Source of the DNA: Clostridia bacterium
Lineage (GTDB): Bacteria; Bacillota; Clostridia; Oscillospirales; Acutalibacteraceae
Length of the DNA stretch: 64,000 nucleotides
NCBI GenBank assembly: GCA_017473165.1
Contig: JAFUNA010000023.1
Coordinates: forward strand, 1 to 64,000
Direction: 5' to 3'
The notes beneath the pieces were generated by a model that was not told the DNA's origin, did no database searches, and worked only from the letters and a program-made list of their open reading frames with translations. Below, piece after piece: positions 41,823 through 50,941 of this stretch. Position 1 is the stretch's first letter. Every line of letters begins with the position of its first letter. The position numbers and the translations under genes were made by a program.

Positions 41823-42710
41823 ATGACAGAATACAGGCAGAATCAGAATACAGTTGCCGAAAACCGCAATTCACGCAAGCCGTTGATAATTGCGGTTGGG
41901 GTAATCTGTGCCCTTCTGGCGATTCTTATAACGTTTCTTGCCTGTAAGAATACAATTTTTTATTCGGCTGCCGAGAAAAAAGCGGAAAATCTTGAGTTTT
42001 CCGAAGCGGCGGAGCTTGTCGGAAACGTGAGCAGTGAAAAAGGCGATTTGCTTTCGGATTATCTTGCGTTGAGAGCCGATATCAACGCCGTTTATCCCAT
42101 GCTTCTTGCCGAGCTTGACATGGAAAAAATCAATGAGTGGAGCATCACGGCGGCAAGAATTTCGCAGAGCGATGCGGGCTTGAGCCAAAAAATAACCTCC
42201 GAGGCGGCAGCAATCGGACAGAAGCTTGGCGTTATAACGGGCTGCATGAGTGAATTTGAGCGGATTAAGCCCGAAATTCTTTCTCTTATGGAAATTTTCA
42301 ATGAGGTCAACCGACTTCTGACAAAGGGACCCGACGGCAAAAACATCGGCTTCACCGCTGCCGAGGAAAAGGCAAAGCTTTCACAGTGGCAGCTTCAGCT
42401 TGCGGGTCTTTCGGACTATGCACAGACCGTGCCCGGCGGCGAAAACATCTATCTTCTTACATATCTCATCAGAGAGGCACAGGGCGAGCTTTCCGAAATT
42501 GCGAATGCGGTTGATGCGGTTACGGCGGGCGGATATTCCGACACCGACCTTGTGCGTTTCGGAGGCTCCGGCAGGAAATCCTTCCCGGGAATTCAGAATG
42601 ACAAGGGTGAAACGGTAAACTTCCTTGATAAAGAGCCCTATGTTGAGTTTATGTTTAATGAAATCAAAAGAGCCCTTGCGGAAAACATCGGCGAATTCTA
42701 TATTCCTTAA
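41823..42710 (+). CDS. Membrane-anchored protein of unknown function
   Basis: This 295-residue protein is not recognised. It has a hydrophilic, Asn-rich N-terminal tail (1-20), one transmembrane helix (about 21-42), and a mostly helical extracytoplasmic part (about 45-255) with regular hydrophobic spacing suggestive of a helical bundle, ending in a mixed region. It lies 14 nt after the serine hydrolase gene, with AGGTAG before ATG, and is probably co-transcribed with it. Confidence 0.6.
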   Translation: MTEYRQNQNTVAENRNSRKPLIIAVGVICALLAILITFLACKNTIFYSAAEKKAENLEFSEAAELVGNVSSEKGDLLSDYLALRADINAVYPMLLAELDMEKINEWSITAARISQSDAGLSQKITSEAAAIGQKLGVITGCMSEFERIKPEILSLMEIFNEVNRLLTKGPDGKNIGFTAAEEKAKLSQWQLQLAGLSDYAQTVPGGENIYLLTYLIREAQGELSEIANAVDAVTAGGYSDTDLVRFGGSGRKSFPGIQNDKGETVNFLDKEPYVEFMFNEIKRALAENIGEFYIP

Positions 42711-42750
42711 AAATTTTTCCCACTTCAACAAATGTTGACCGTTTGTCCCA

Positions 42751-42779
42751 TTGACAACAAATTCCATATATGATAAAAT
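42751..42779 (+). promoter_or_regulatory. Promoter of the Mn2+ riboswitch-ATPase unit
   Basis: TTGACA (42751-42756) and TAAAAT (42774-42779) are spaced 17 bp, about 10 bp before the aptamer. Confidence 0.7.
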
Positions 42780-42790
42780 ATTCTCACTGT

Positions 42791-42889
42791 TAAAAGGGGA
42801 GTAGCTTAAGGGTTATCCCGAGCGGTCTGTCAACAACCGTTGCTTTGTGCATCTGGCAGACACCCAGCTTTTTGGAAGCAAGACCTTTG
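42791..42889 (+). promoter_or_regulatory. yybP-ykoY manganese riboswitch
   Basis: The RNA shows the conserved framing of this aptamer class: AAAGGGGAGTAGC at the 5' side (42793-42804), GTCTGTCAACA, CTGGCAGACACCCAGCTT in the centre and AGCAAGACCTTTG at the 3' side (42877-42889). The class binds Mn2+. Here the 3' P1 strand ACCTTTG is shared with a downstream terminator stem, so metal binding should favour read-through. Confidence 0.88.
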
Positions 42890-42926
42890 ACAGAGAATTT
42901 AACGGTTCTCTGCCAAAGGTTTTTTA
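42883..42926 (+). terminator. Riboswitch expression-platform terminator
   Basis: ACCTTTG (42883-42889) and CAGAGAA pair with TTCTCTG and CAAAGGT (42914-42920), followed by TTTTTT. The first strand also closes aptamer helix P1, so the two folds exclude each other: a Mn2+-ON switch. Confidence 0.8.
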
Positions 42927-42964
42927 TATATCAGAAAAAATGATTTGAAAGGATTGAAATCCAG

Positions 42965-45655
42965 ATGAAGTTCTACCTTGAACAGATTGACTCCGTTTTT
43001 TCGCATGTCAAAAGCTCTGAAGCAGGTCTGACCGCTGCCGAAGCGAAAAAAAGACTTGCCGAAAACGGCAAGAACAAGCTCAAAGAGGGCAAGAAAAAGA
43101 CAATGTTCCAAAGAGTTCTCGAACAGCTGTCCGACCCCATGATTATCATTCTTCTTGTAGCCGCAGTTATTTCTGCCGTTACGGAATGGTTTGAGCACGG
43201 CCATTTTGAGTTCAAGTTCCCTACAGACACGGTTATTATTCTTGTTGTTGTTATCATCAACACCGTTCTCGGCGTTTTGCAGGAAAGCAAGGCTGAAGCG
43301 GCAATTGAAGCTCTTCAGGAAATGAGTGCCGCAACGTCAAAGGTTCTCCGTGACGGAAAAATTGTTTCCGTTCGCAGCGAAGACCTTGTTGTCGGTGATA
43401 TCGTTATTCTTGAAGCAGGTGACGCCGTTCCCGCAGACTGCCGTATTTTTGAATGTGCAAGCATGAAAATCGAAGAAGCTGCCCTTACGGGTGAATCCGT
43501 TCCCGTCGGCAAGCTTATTGAGGTTCTCACAGGCGACAAAAACGGCGACGTTCCTCTCGGCGACAGAAAGAACATGGCTTACATGGGCTCAACCGTTGTT
43601 TACGGCAGAGGTAAGGCAGTTGTTGTTGCAACAGGTATGGACACCGAAATGGGCAAGATTGCAGACGCAATCGCACAGGCTGAAGAGGGTCAGACTCCCC
43701 TTCAGATCAAGCTTTCACAGCTTTCAAAGATTCTCACAAAGCTCGTTCTCGGCATCTGCGTGGTTCTTTTTGCATACCAGATTGTTCTTTCATATATCCA
43801 GACAGGCTCAATGCCCGAATTCACAAAGATTCTCGAAAGCTTCATGGTTGCGGTTTCGCTTGCGGTTGCTGCCATTCCCGAAGGTCTTGCAGCAGTTGTT
43901 ACAATCGTTCTTTCAATCGGCGTTACCAATATGTCAAAGAAGAACGCAATCATCAGAAAGCTTACAGCTGTTGAAACTCTCGGCTGCGCACAGATTATCT
44001 GCTCCGACAAGACAGGTACTCTTACCCAGAACAAGATGACGGCTGTTGACCATTACGGCGACAACGAGGCTCTTATCGCAAAGGCAATGACTCTTTGCTG
44101 TGATGCCGATATCGACGAAAACGGCGAGGTTACCGGTGAGCCCACCGAGGCTGCACTTGTAGGCTACGCATACGCACTCGGAATGCACAAGAAGGATCTT
44201 GTTGCAAACGCTCCCAGAATCGGCGAAGCTCCCTTTGATTCGGGCAGAAAGATGATGTCAACCGTTCATCAGACTGCAGAAGGCATTGTTCAGTATACAA
44301 AGGGTGCACCCGATGTTATTCTTAACATCTGTAAGTTTGCACTCATCAACGGCGAGGTTGTTCCCTTCACAGAGGAGGTTAAGGCAGCGGTTGTTGCCGA
44401 CAACAAGAGAATGGCTGACCAGGCTCTGCGTGTTCTTGCCGTTGCATTCAGAAAATATGATTCGGCTCCTGCCGATTTTGCTCCCGAGGCTCTCGAAAAC
44501 GAGCTTATATTCATTGGTCTTACAGGCATGATTGACCCTGCCCGTCCCGAGGTTAAGGCTGCAATCGAGGAATGCCGCTCCGCAGGTATCACTCCCATCA
44601 TGATTACGGGTGACCATAAGGACACAGCGGTTGCAATCGCAATGCAGCTCGGCATCATCGAGGACGCTTCAAGTGCAATCACGGGTGCACAGCTTGACGA
44701 AATCAGCGACGAAGAGTTTGCCGAAAGAGTTACCGAATTCAGAGTTTATGCCCGTGTTCAGCCCGAACACAAAACAAGAATTGTCAACGCATGGCGTGCA
44801 AAGGGCATGATTACCGCCATGACAGGCGACGGCGTTAACGATGCTCCCTCAATCAAGAGTGCGGACATCGGCGTCGGCATGGGTATCACAGGCACAGACG
44901 TTACAAAGAACGTTGCAGACATGGTTCTTGCAGACGATAACTTTGCAACAATCGTTTCCGCAGTTTCCGAAGGCAGAAGAATTTATGACAACATCAGAAA
45001 GGCAATCCAGTTCCTTCTCGGCTCAAACCTTTCCGAGGTTCTCTCAATCTTCACCGCAACAATCCTCAACTTTACAATTCTTAAGCCCGTTCACCTTCTT
45101 TTCATCAACCTTGTAACAGACAGTATTCCCGCTCTTGCACTCGGACTTGAAAAGCCCGAAAGAGATATCATGCAGCGCAAGCCCAGAAACAGCAAGGAAG
45201 GCGTTTTTGCAGGCGGCATGGGCTTTGATGTGGCATATCAGGGCATTCTTGTTACTGTTCTCACACTCGCAGCATTCTTCATCGGCGAATTCCTTGAAAC
45301 AGGTCACTGGCAGTTTACGAACATCGCAGACTGCAAGGAAGGCATGACAATGGCATTCCTCACAATGTCAATGTGTGAAATCTTCCACTCCTTCAATATG
45401 CGTTCGCAGAGGGGCTCTGTTATTGCAATGTCCTTCGGTCAGAAGTCACACAACATCGTTCTTTACGGAGCAATGGTTGCATCGCTTCTTCTCACAACAG
45501 CAATCATTGAAATCCCCTTCCTCGCAGATATGTTCGACTTTGCTCACCTTGATGCAACCGCATACGGCATCTCAATCGGTCTTGCATTCCTTGTAATTCC
45601 CATTGTTGAAATCGTTAAGGCAATCCAGAGAGCAATCGCAAAGAAAAAGGCATAA
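42965..45655 (+). CDS. P-type cation-transporting ATPase (probable Mn2+/Ca2+ exporter)
   Basis: This 896-residue type II P-type ATPase pumps divalent cations out of the cytoplasm. Features are the N-terminal cation ATPase domain, the actuator motif ALTGESVPVG, the M4 motif VAAIPEGLAA, phosphorylated Asp348 in CSDKTGTLTQ, KGAPDVIL in the nucleotide domain, and MTGDGVNDAPS. The C-terminal six-helix block is complete. Sequence alone suggests a SERCA/PMCA-type calcium pump, but the yybP-ykoY riboswitch directly upstream argues that Mn2+ efflux is an important job. Monocistronic, ending in a terminator. Confidence 0.9.
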   Translation: MKFYLEQIDSVFSHVKSSEAGLTAAEAKKRLAENGKNKLKEGKKKTMFQRVLEQLSDPMIIILLVAAVISAVTEWFEHGHFEFKFPTDTVIILVVVIINTVLGVLQESKAEAAIEALQEMSAATSKVLRDGKIVSVRSEDLVVGDIVILEAGDAVPADCRIFECASMKIEEAALTGESVPVGKLIEVLTGDKNGDVPLGDRKNMAYMGSTVVYGRGKAVVVATGMDTEMGKIADAIAQAEEGQTPLQIKLSQLSKILTKLVLGICVVLFAYQIVLSYIQTGSMPEFTKILESFMVAVSLAVAAIPEGLAAVVTIVLSIGVTNMSKKNAIIRKLTAVETLGCAQIICSDKTGTLTQNKMTAVDHYGDNEALIAKAMTLCCDADIDENGEVTGEPTEAALVGYAYALGMHKKDLVANAPRIGEAPFDSGRKMMSTVHQTAEGIVQYTKGAPDVILNICKFALINGEVVPFTEEVKAAVVADNKRMADQALRVLAVAFRKYDSAPADFAPEALENELIFIGLTGMIDPARPEVKAAIEECRSAGITPIMITGDHKDTAVAIAMQLGIIEDASSAITGAQLDEISDEEFAERVTEFRVYARVQPEHKTRIVNAWRAKGMITAMTGDGVNDAPSIKSADIGVGMGITGTDVTKNVADMVLADDNFATIVSAVSEGRRIYDNIRKAIQFLLGSNLSEVLSIFTATILNFTILKPVHLLFINLVTDSIPALALGLEKPERDIMQRKPRNSKEGVFAGGMGFDVAYQGILVTVLTLAAFFIGEFLETGHWQFTNIADCKEGMTMAFLTMSMCEIFHSFNMRSQRGSVIAMSFGQKSHNIVLYGAMVASLLLTTAIIEIPFLADMFDFAHLDATAYGISIGLAFLVIPIVEIVKAIQRAIAKKKA

Positions 45656-45671
45656 GAAACTAATTGATAAT

Positions 45672-45702
45672 CCCCGTACAGCAATGTACGGGGACTTTTT
45701 TT
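45672..45702 (+). terminator. Terminator of the P-type ATPase gene
   Basis: CCCCGTAC (45672-45679) pairs with GTACGGGG (45686-45693), followed by a run of seven T. Confidence 0.92.
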
Positions 45703-45745
45703 GCAATCAATAGGATTATATCAATAAAAAAATATCGATTTACTA

Positions 45746-45774
45746 TTGTATTGCGTCGAATAATATGGTATTAT
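45746..45774 (+). promoter_or_regulatory. Promoter of the alcohol dehydrogenase gene
   Basis: TTGTAT (45746-45751) and TATTAT (45769-45774) are spaced 17 bp, 36 bp before the ATG. Confidence 0.5.
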
Positions 45775-45810
45775 ATTCTTGCAATCAAACATAACAGGAG
45801 GATGATTCCA

Positions 45811-47034
45811 ATGGCAAGATTCACCCTGCCCAGAGACCTCTACCACGGTAAGGGCTCTCTTGAGGCTCTCAAATCAATCAAAGGCAAGAAAGCTATCGTC
45901 TGCGTTGGCGGCGGCTCAATGAAAAAGTTCGGTTTCCTTGATAAGGTTGTTGCTTATCTTGAGGAAGCAGGTCTTGAGGTTAAGCTTTTCGAAGGCATCG
46001 AGCCCGACCCCTCGGTAACAACCGTTATGAAGGGTGCTGCTGTTATGGCAGAGTTTGAGCCCGACTGGATTGTTGCAATCGGCGGCGGTTCACCCATCGA
46101 CGCTGCAAAGGCAATGTGGATTAAATATGAATATCCCGAAATCACATTTGAGCAGATGTGCGTAGTTTTCGGCATTCCCGAGCTTCGCAAAAAGGCTCGC
46201 TTCATCGCTATCCCCTCAACATCGGGCACGGCAACAGAGGTTACCGCTTTCTCGGTTATCACCGACTATGAAAAGGGCATCAAATATCCTCTTGCCGACT
46301 TTGAAATCACTCCCGACATCGCAATCGTTGACTCCGAGCTTGCTGAAACAATGCCCAAAAAGCTTGTTGCTCACACAGGCATGGACGCTATGACCCATGC
46401 TATCGAAGCTTATGTTTCAACTGCTAACTGCGATTTCACAGACCCCCTTGCACTTCATGCAATCGAAATGATCAAGGAAAACCTTGTTGATTCCTATAAC
46501 GGCGATAACAACGCCCGTGAAAAGATGCACAACGCACAGTGCCTTGCAGGCATGGCATTCTCAAACGCACTTCTCGGCATTGTTCACTCAATGGCTCACA
46601 AGACAGGTGCTGCATTTGCTGACTACGGTGACGGCGCTCACATCATCCACGGTGCTGCAAACGCAATGTATCTTCCCAAGGTTATCGAGTTCAACGCAAA
46701 GAACGAAGTTGCTGCAAAGCGTTACGCAAAGATTGCTGATTTCATCAATCTCGGCGGCGAAACAGTTGAGGAAAAGGTTCAGCTTCTTATCGCATATCTC
46801 CGTGATATGAATGACAAGCTCAACATTCCCCAGTGCATCAAGAACTACGGTGCAGACAGCTATCCCACAGAGCAGGGCTTTGTTCCCGAGGAAGTATTCC
46901 TTGAAAGACTTCCCGAAATCGCAAAGAACGCTATCGGCGATGCCTGCACAGGCTCCAACCCCCGTCAGCCCAGCCAGGAAGAGATGGAAAAGCTCTTCAA
47001 GTGCTGCTACTATGACCTCAAGGTTGATTTCTAA
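45811..47034 (+). CDS. Iron-containing alcohol dehydrogenase
   Basis: This 407-residue group III alcohol dehydrogenase reduces aldehydes or ketones (for example butyraldehyde or acetaldehyde) with NAD(P)H. The NAD-binding Gly-rich segment is VAIGGGSPIDAAKAMW, the STSGTATEVT motif contacts the cofactor, and the iron site is formed by Asp and His residues in HTGMDAMTHAIEAYVS and NALLGIVHSMAHKTG. ATG at 45811 follows AGGAGG by 9 nt; upstream in-frame ATGs lie before or on the ribosome site. It has its own promoter and terminator. A fermentative role is likely. Confidence 0.92.
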   Translation: MARFTLPRDLYHGKGSLEALKSIKGKKAIVCVGGGSMKKFGFLDKVVAYLEEAGLEVKLFEGIEPDPSVTTVMKGAAVMAEFEPDWIVAIGGGSPIDAAKAMWIKYEYPEITFEQMCVVFGIPELRKKARFIAIPSTSGTATEVTAFSVITDYEKGIKYPLADFEITPDIAIVDSELAETMPKKLVAHTGMDAMTHAIEAYVSTANCDFTDPLALHAIEMIKENLVDSYNGDNNAREKMHNAQCLAGMAFSNALLGIVHSMAHKTGAAFADYGDGAHIIHGAANAMYLPKVIEFNAKNEVAAKRYAKIADFINLGGETVEEKVQLLIAYLRDMNDKLNIPQCIKNYGADSYPTEQGFVPEEVFLERLPEIAKNAIGDACTGSNPRQPSQEEMEKLFKCCYYDLKVDF

Positions 47035-47047
47035 TCAAAAAATTCAC

Positions 47048-47077
47048 GGACAGTCGTTTCGGCGGCTGTCCTTTTTT
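47048..47077 (+). terminator. Terminator of the alcohol dehydrogenase gene
   Basis: GGACAG (47048-47053) pairs with CTGTCC (47066-47071), followed by TTTTTT. Confidence 0.82.
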
Positions 47078-47078
47078 C

Positions 47079-47107
47079 TTGACAAAACCGGAATTGAGTG
47101 TTATCAT
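47079..47107 (+). promoter_or_regulatory. Promoter of the cobalamin riboswitch-ECF operon
   Basis: TTGACA (47079-47084) and TATCAT (47102-47107) are spaced 17 bp; the -35 starts right at the end of the preceding terminator. Confidence 0.7.
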
Positions 47108-47114
47108 ATAGAAA

Positions 47115-47285
47115 AAATAGCGAAAAACAGGGAAAGTGCGGTGCAAATCCGTCGCAACAGCCATTACCGTTAAAGTCGGAACACCTGTCAGGCTGAAGTT
47201 ATAAACACCTTTGGGCAAACGGAGGGTGGCGTAGCAGTAAAATTGTTATTTTATGCCTCTCCGTTTCGGAGGGGCATTTATTTTT
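47115..47285 (+). promoter_or_regulatory. Cobalamin riboswitch with intrinsic terminator
   Basis: The core reads ACAGGGAAAGTGCGGTGCAA, then ATCCGTCGCAAC, GCCATTACCGTTAA, AGTCGG and CTGTCAGG, the order of the cobalamin riboswitch class. The switch is visible: AAACGGAG (47217-47224) can pair with CTCCGTTT (47259-47266), which would break the terminator GCCTCTCCG-ttt-CGGAGGGGC (47255-47275) and its T-rich tail. Ligand binding should favour the terminator, shutting off the operon when B12 is plentiful. Confidence 0.82.
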
Positions 47286-47309
47286 GATTAAAGAAAGGAG
47301 AGAAACGGA

Positions 47310-48197
47310 ATGACAGACGCATTTTCACGCCGTCACCCCACGGTTAATCTGATATTTTTCGTTGCTGCAGCGGTGTTTGCAATGCTTTTCAATCATCCCG
47401 TCTTTCTCGGAATTTCTTTTTTTGCGGCGCTTTGCTATGCGGTCAAGCTCAAAGGCAAATCCGCATTCAGAACCTTCTTTTTCGCACTTCTGCCCCTGCT
47501 GGTTTTTGTTACGCTGCTGAATTTTCTTGTTAACCACTACGGCGTGACGGTGCTGTATACCTTCAGAAGCGGAAACAATCTGACGCTTGAAACAATTGCC
47601 TACGGTGCGGTAACGGGTGCACTTGTTGTTGCAATGATTCTCTGGTTTATGTGTTATAACGAGGTTGTCACCGAGGATAAATTTATGCACGTTTTCGGCA
47701 AGAGAATGCCCAATGCCGCGTTGCTTATTCTCATGGTTTTGCGGTTTGTGCCGATGTATTCAAAGCAGCTTTCCGAAACATATGCCGCAAGAAAAAATGC
47801 GGGGCTTGCTTCGGATGAAAGAAAAATTGACATAATCAAAAACGGTGTTTCAAGCGTTTCGGGCGTTATCACATGGGCACTTGAACACAGCATAGAAACC
47901 GCAGATTCGATGAAGGCAAGGGGCTACGGTCTTAAGGGCAGAACAAATTATTCAAGATTTACCTTTGCCCCTGCTGATTTTGCATTGCTTTTCGTAATGC
48001 TTACACTTTCGGCGTTGATAATCGCAGGAAAAATATCGGGTGCGGCGGATGCACTCTATAACCCCGTAATCAAGATTGACGGAGCTTCGCCCATGCTTGT
48101 CTTATCGTCAATTGCTTATCTGATATTCTGCTTTTTACCTTTGATTTATGATTGGAAGGAGGAAATGAAATGGAACAGATTATATGCAAAAACCTAA
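47310..48197 (+). CDS. ECF transporter transmembrane component (EcfT/CbiQ-like)
   Basis: This 295-residue membrane protein is the scaffold (T component) of an energy-coupling factor vitamin transporter. It has hydrophobic helices at the N-terminus (VNLIFFVAAAVFAMLF onward) and the cytoplasmic coupling-helix region with RKIDIIKNGVSSVSGVITWA and DSMKARGYGLKGRTNY, whose ARG-type motif contacts the ATPases. AAAGGAG precedes ATG. It is the first gene behind the cobalamin riboswitch and overlaps the ATPase gene by 28 bp. Confidence 0.88.
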   Translation: MTDAFSRRHPTVNLIFFVAAAVFAMLFNHPVFLGISFFAALCYAVKLKGKSAFRTFFFALLPLLVFVTLLNFLVNHYGVTVLYTFRSGNNLTLETIAYGAVTGALVVAMILWFMCYNEVVTEDKFMHVFGKRMPNAALLILMVLRFVPMYSKQLSETYAARKNAGLASDERKIDIIKNGVSSVSGVITWALEHSIETADSMKARGYGLKGRTNYSRFTFAPADFALLFVMLTLSALIIAGKISGAADALYNPVIKIDGASPMLVLSSIAYLIFCFLPLIYDWKEEMKWNRLYAKT

Positions 48198-49801
48198 ACT
48201 TTTCATATCCTCTTTCGGATGAAAATGCACTCGATAACATAAATCTTTCGGTGCGTAAGGGCGAATTCATTGTGCTTTGCGGACGCAGCGGCTGCGGAAA
48301 AACAACTCTTCTGCGGCACATGAAAGCCGCCGTCACTCCCGCAGGCAAACGCAGCGGCGAAATTCTTTTTTGCGGCAAGCCTCTGTCCGAAATGAACAGC
48401 CGTGATGCGGCAATGAAAATCGGCTTTGTCATGCAGGATCCCGACAATCAGATTGTAACCGACAAGGTCTGGCATGAGCTTGCCTTCGGGCTTGAAAATC
48501 TTGGCACGGAGTCCTCGGTAATCCGCCTCAAAGCCGCTGAAATGGCGGCATATTTCGGGATGAAGGACTGGTTCAATAAAAAAATATCGGAGCTTTCGGG
48601 CGGTCAGAAGCAGCTGCTCAACCTTGCATCGGTTATGGTTATGAACCCCGAGGTTATCATTTTTGACGAGCCAACCTCGCAGCTTGACCCCGTTGCGGCA
48701 GGAAATTTTCTTGCAACGGTTTCAAAAATCAACCGTGAGCTTGGAATAACCGTGATTATGACGGAGCACCGCCTTGAAGAGGTTTTTGCTTATGCCGACA
48801 GAGTTCTTGTTATGGAAAACGGCAGAATAACCGTTGACTGCACGCCAAAGGAGCTTACTGCAAGCATAAAAAACACGAGCGAATTTGTGCGGCTTTCAAT
48901 GCCCGCAACGGTGCGGATTCATTCGGCAGTTTGCGAAAACGGTGAAAGTCCGCTGACCGTCAACGAGGGTGCAAGATGGATTTCGGATTTTCTCAAGGAT
49001 AAAGAGATAAAATTCAATCGGATTATTCCCAAAAAATTTGAGGACAAAGGAACGGCTTTAAAAATAAAAAATCTGTTTTTCAGATATGACGCAAAGGGTG
49101 CGGATATTCTTGAAAATTTGAGCCTTGAAGTGCCCAAGGGCAGCATTTTTGCAATAATGGGCGGCAACGGAGCGGGAAAATCAACGCTCTTAAAGGTTGT
49201 TTCGGGTCAGCTTAAAGCGATTTCGGGTAAAATTGAAATTTTCGGCGAAAAGGCGGTAAAATCCAAGGCAAAAATCCTGTATCTGCCCCAGAATGTGCAG
49301 ACTCTTTTCACAAGAAAAACCGTGCTTGCCGAGCTTGAAGAAATGGGTGCGGACAAGCGGAAAATCAATGAAATTGCGGCTCTTACGGGCATTGAAAAGC
49401 TCCTTGACCGCCATCCCTATGACATAAGCGGCGGCGAGCAGCAGAGATTGGGTCTTGCGAAAATTCTGCTCAAAGAGCCCGAAATTCTGCTTCTTGATGA
49501 GCCCACAAAGGGCATGGACTGCGAATTCAAGGCTGAATTTGCGAAAATTCTTGAAGCACTTAAAGCAGAGGGCAAAACCGTTGTCATGGTTTCCCACGAT
49601 ATTGAATTCTGCTCCGTCTGTGCGGATTTTTGTGCCATGATGTTTGACTCAACCGTTGTCAGCGTTAAGGATTCAAACGGCTTTTTTGCGGGCAATTTCT
49701 TCTACACAACCTCGGCTAACAGAATGACACGCCATGTTTTTGAAAACTGCGTAACGGATAAGGATGTGATTTCGCTTTGCAAAAAGAATATTCTTCCGTG
49801 A
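48170..49801 (+). CDS. ECF transporter ATPase, two fused ABC domains
   Basis: This 543-residue protein carries both ATPases of an ECF module in one chain. Domain 1 (about 1-250) has Walker A LCGRSGCGKTTLLR, signature LSGGQKQLLNLASVMV and Walker B VIIFDEPTSQLD. Domain 2 (about 300-535) has MGGNGAGKSTLLK, ISGGEQQRLGLAKILL and LLLDEPTKGMD. Such fused forms (YkoD-like) serve single dedicated ECF systems. ATG at 48170 follows AAGGAGG. Its last codons overlap the start of the S-component gene. Confidence 0.9.
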   Translation: MEQIICKNLNFSYPLSDENALDNINLSVRKGEFIVLCGRSGCGKTTLLRHMKAAVTPAGKRSGEILFCGKPLSEMNSRDAAMKIGFVMQDPDNQIVTDKVWHELAFGLENLGTESSVIRLKAAEMAAYFGMKDWFNKKISELSGGQKQLLNLASVMVMNPEVIIFDEPTSQLDPVAAGNFLATVSKINRELGITVIMTEHRLEEVFAYADRVLVMENGRITVDCTPKELTASIKNTSEFVRLSMPATVRIHSAVCENGESPLTVNEGARWISDFLKDKEIKFNRIIPKKFEDKGTALKIKNLFFRYDAKGADILENLSLEVPKGSIFAIMGGNGAGKSTLLKVVSGQLKAISGKIEIFGEKAVKSKAKILYLPQNVQTLFTRKTVLAELEEMGADKRKINEIAALTGIEKLLDRHPYDISGGEQQRLGLAKILLKEPEILLLDEPTKGMDCEFKAEFAKILEALKAEGKTVVMVSHDIEFCSVCADFCAMMFDSTVVSVKDSNGFFAGNFFYTTSANRMTRHVFENCVTDKDVISLCKKNILP

Positions 49802-50487
49802 AATATTACGCCGCATCTGCGGCATTCATTGCCCTGCTTGTTGCGGTAACGGGGCTTGCACGCACGTTTTTGAACGGCAAGGAGTTTTATTATCCCATGG
49901 CGGTGCTGATAATTGTTGCCGCCTGCGTACCGTTTTTTGTTTCGTTCGAAAAGAAAAAGCCCTCGGCAAGAGAGCTTGTTGTTGTTGCCTGCATGACGGC
50001 GATTGCGGTTGCATCAAGGGCGGCATTCTATGCCCTGCCTACGGTCAAGCCCATGTGTGCAATCGTTATCATAACCGCTGTTTCCCTTGGACCGCAGACG
50101 GGATTTATCTGCGGAGTGCTCTCAATGTTTGCCTCGAATTTCATCTTCGGGCACGGTCCGTGGACTCCCTTTCAGATGCTCGGAATGGGTGCGGTCGGGC
50201 TGATTGCGGGGCTTATATTTTATAATAAAAAATACCGCAGCAACAGATTTCTTCTTGCGGCGGCGGGCGGAATTCTGGGCTTTGCCCTCTACGGGCTGAT
50301 TGTTGATTTAAGCTCGCTTTTTATGTTTTCAACAGGCTTTTCGCTCAAAAATATTCTTGCAATTTACGCATCGGGTTTCAGCTTCAATCTGTCCCACGGA
50401 ATAACAACGGCAGTTATTCTTTTCGTTGCGGGCAATGCCTTCACCGAAAAGCTGGACAGAATCAAAATAAAATACGGAATGTTTTAA
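49777..50487 (+). CDS. ECF transporter substrate-binding (S) component, probably for cobalamin
   Basis: This 236-residue membrane protein is an S component, the substrate-binding part of the ECF transporter. It has an N-terminal helix pair, a Lys-rich loop (SFEKKKPSARELVVV), then six helices of S-component type with FICGVLSMFASNFIFGHGPWTPFQMLGMGAVGLIAG-type features, seen as FASNFIFGHGPWTPFQM. The pattern resembles CbrT-like cobalamin S components, and the riboswitch supports B12 or a precursor as substrate. TTG at 49777 is taken as start; GTG at 49798, overlapping the ATPase stop, is an alternative. Confidence 0.8.
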   Translation: MQKEYSSVKYYAASAAFIALLVAVTGLARTFLNGKEFYYPMAVLIIVAACVPFFVSFEKKKPSARELVVVACMTAIAVASRAAFYALPTVKPMCAIVIITAVSLGPQTGFICGVLSMFASNFIFGHGPWTPFQMLGMGAVGLIAGLIFYNKKYRSNRFLLAAAGGILGFALYGLIVDLSSLFMFSTGFSLKNILAIYASGFSFNLSHGITTAVILFVAGNAFTEKLDRIKIKYGMF

Positions 50488-50502
50488 AGGAGGAACATCA
50501 AA

Positions 50503-50937
50503 ATGAAAAAAACACTTATTTCCGCAATCGCAATCGTTCTCTCTCTGGCATTTGTTTTCTGCGGCTGCACAACAAATAACGGCGGCACGGAAACAACAAC
50601 CTCAACAACAGAGGTCGTGAGCGTAAATCCCGGGGATGACGGCTATCAAAAGAGCTTTACTTTTGAAGTTGTTGACAAAGACGGAAACAAAAAACAGACA
50701 GAAATCCTTACCAACGGAAAGTATGTAGGCAAAGTTCTTCAGGAGCTTGAATACATCAAAGGCGAGCAGGGTGATTACGGCATCTATATCAAAGAGGTTG
50801 ACGGAATTGTTGCCGACTATGATGTTGACGGAACATACTGGGCATTTTATGTTGACGGCGAAATGTCAATGACGGGTGCAGATCAGGTTGAAATCGTTGA
50901 CGGCAGCGTTTATTCGTTCAGAGTTGAAACATATTAA
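50503..50937 (+). CDS. DUF4430 (transcobalamin-like) surface lipoprotein
   Basis: This 144-residue protein begins with a lipoprotein signal ending in FVFCGC, whose second Cys would be lipidated, then a Thr-rich linker and a DUF4430 domain (about 45-144). The domain resembles the small C-terminal domain of transcobalamin: SFTFEVVDKDG, LQELEYIKGEQGDYGIYIKE, VDGTYWAFYVDGEMSMTGAD. It is the last gene of the cobalamin-riboswitch operon, 15 nt after the S component with AAAGGAGG before ATG. It may capture B12 or an intermediate at the cell surface and hand it to the ECF transporter; this is inference from family and context. Confidence 0.82.
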   Translation: MKKTLISAIAIVLSLAFVFCGCTTNNGGTETTTSTTEVVSVNPGDDGYQKSFTFEVVDKDGNKKQTEILTNGKYVGKVLQELEYIKGEQGDYGIYIKEVDGIVADYDVDGTYWAFYVDGEMSMTGADQVEIVDGSVYSFRVETY

Positions 50938-50941
50938 GCTT

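Noticed and set aside
45664..45810. N-terminal extension of the alcohol dehydrogenase
   Set aside because: It runs through the upstream terminator and the promoter; ATG 45811 has the ribosome site.
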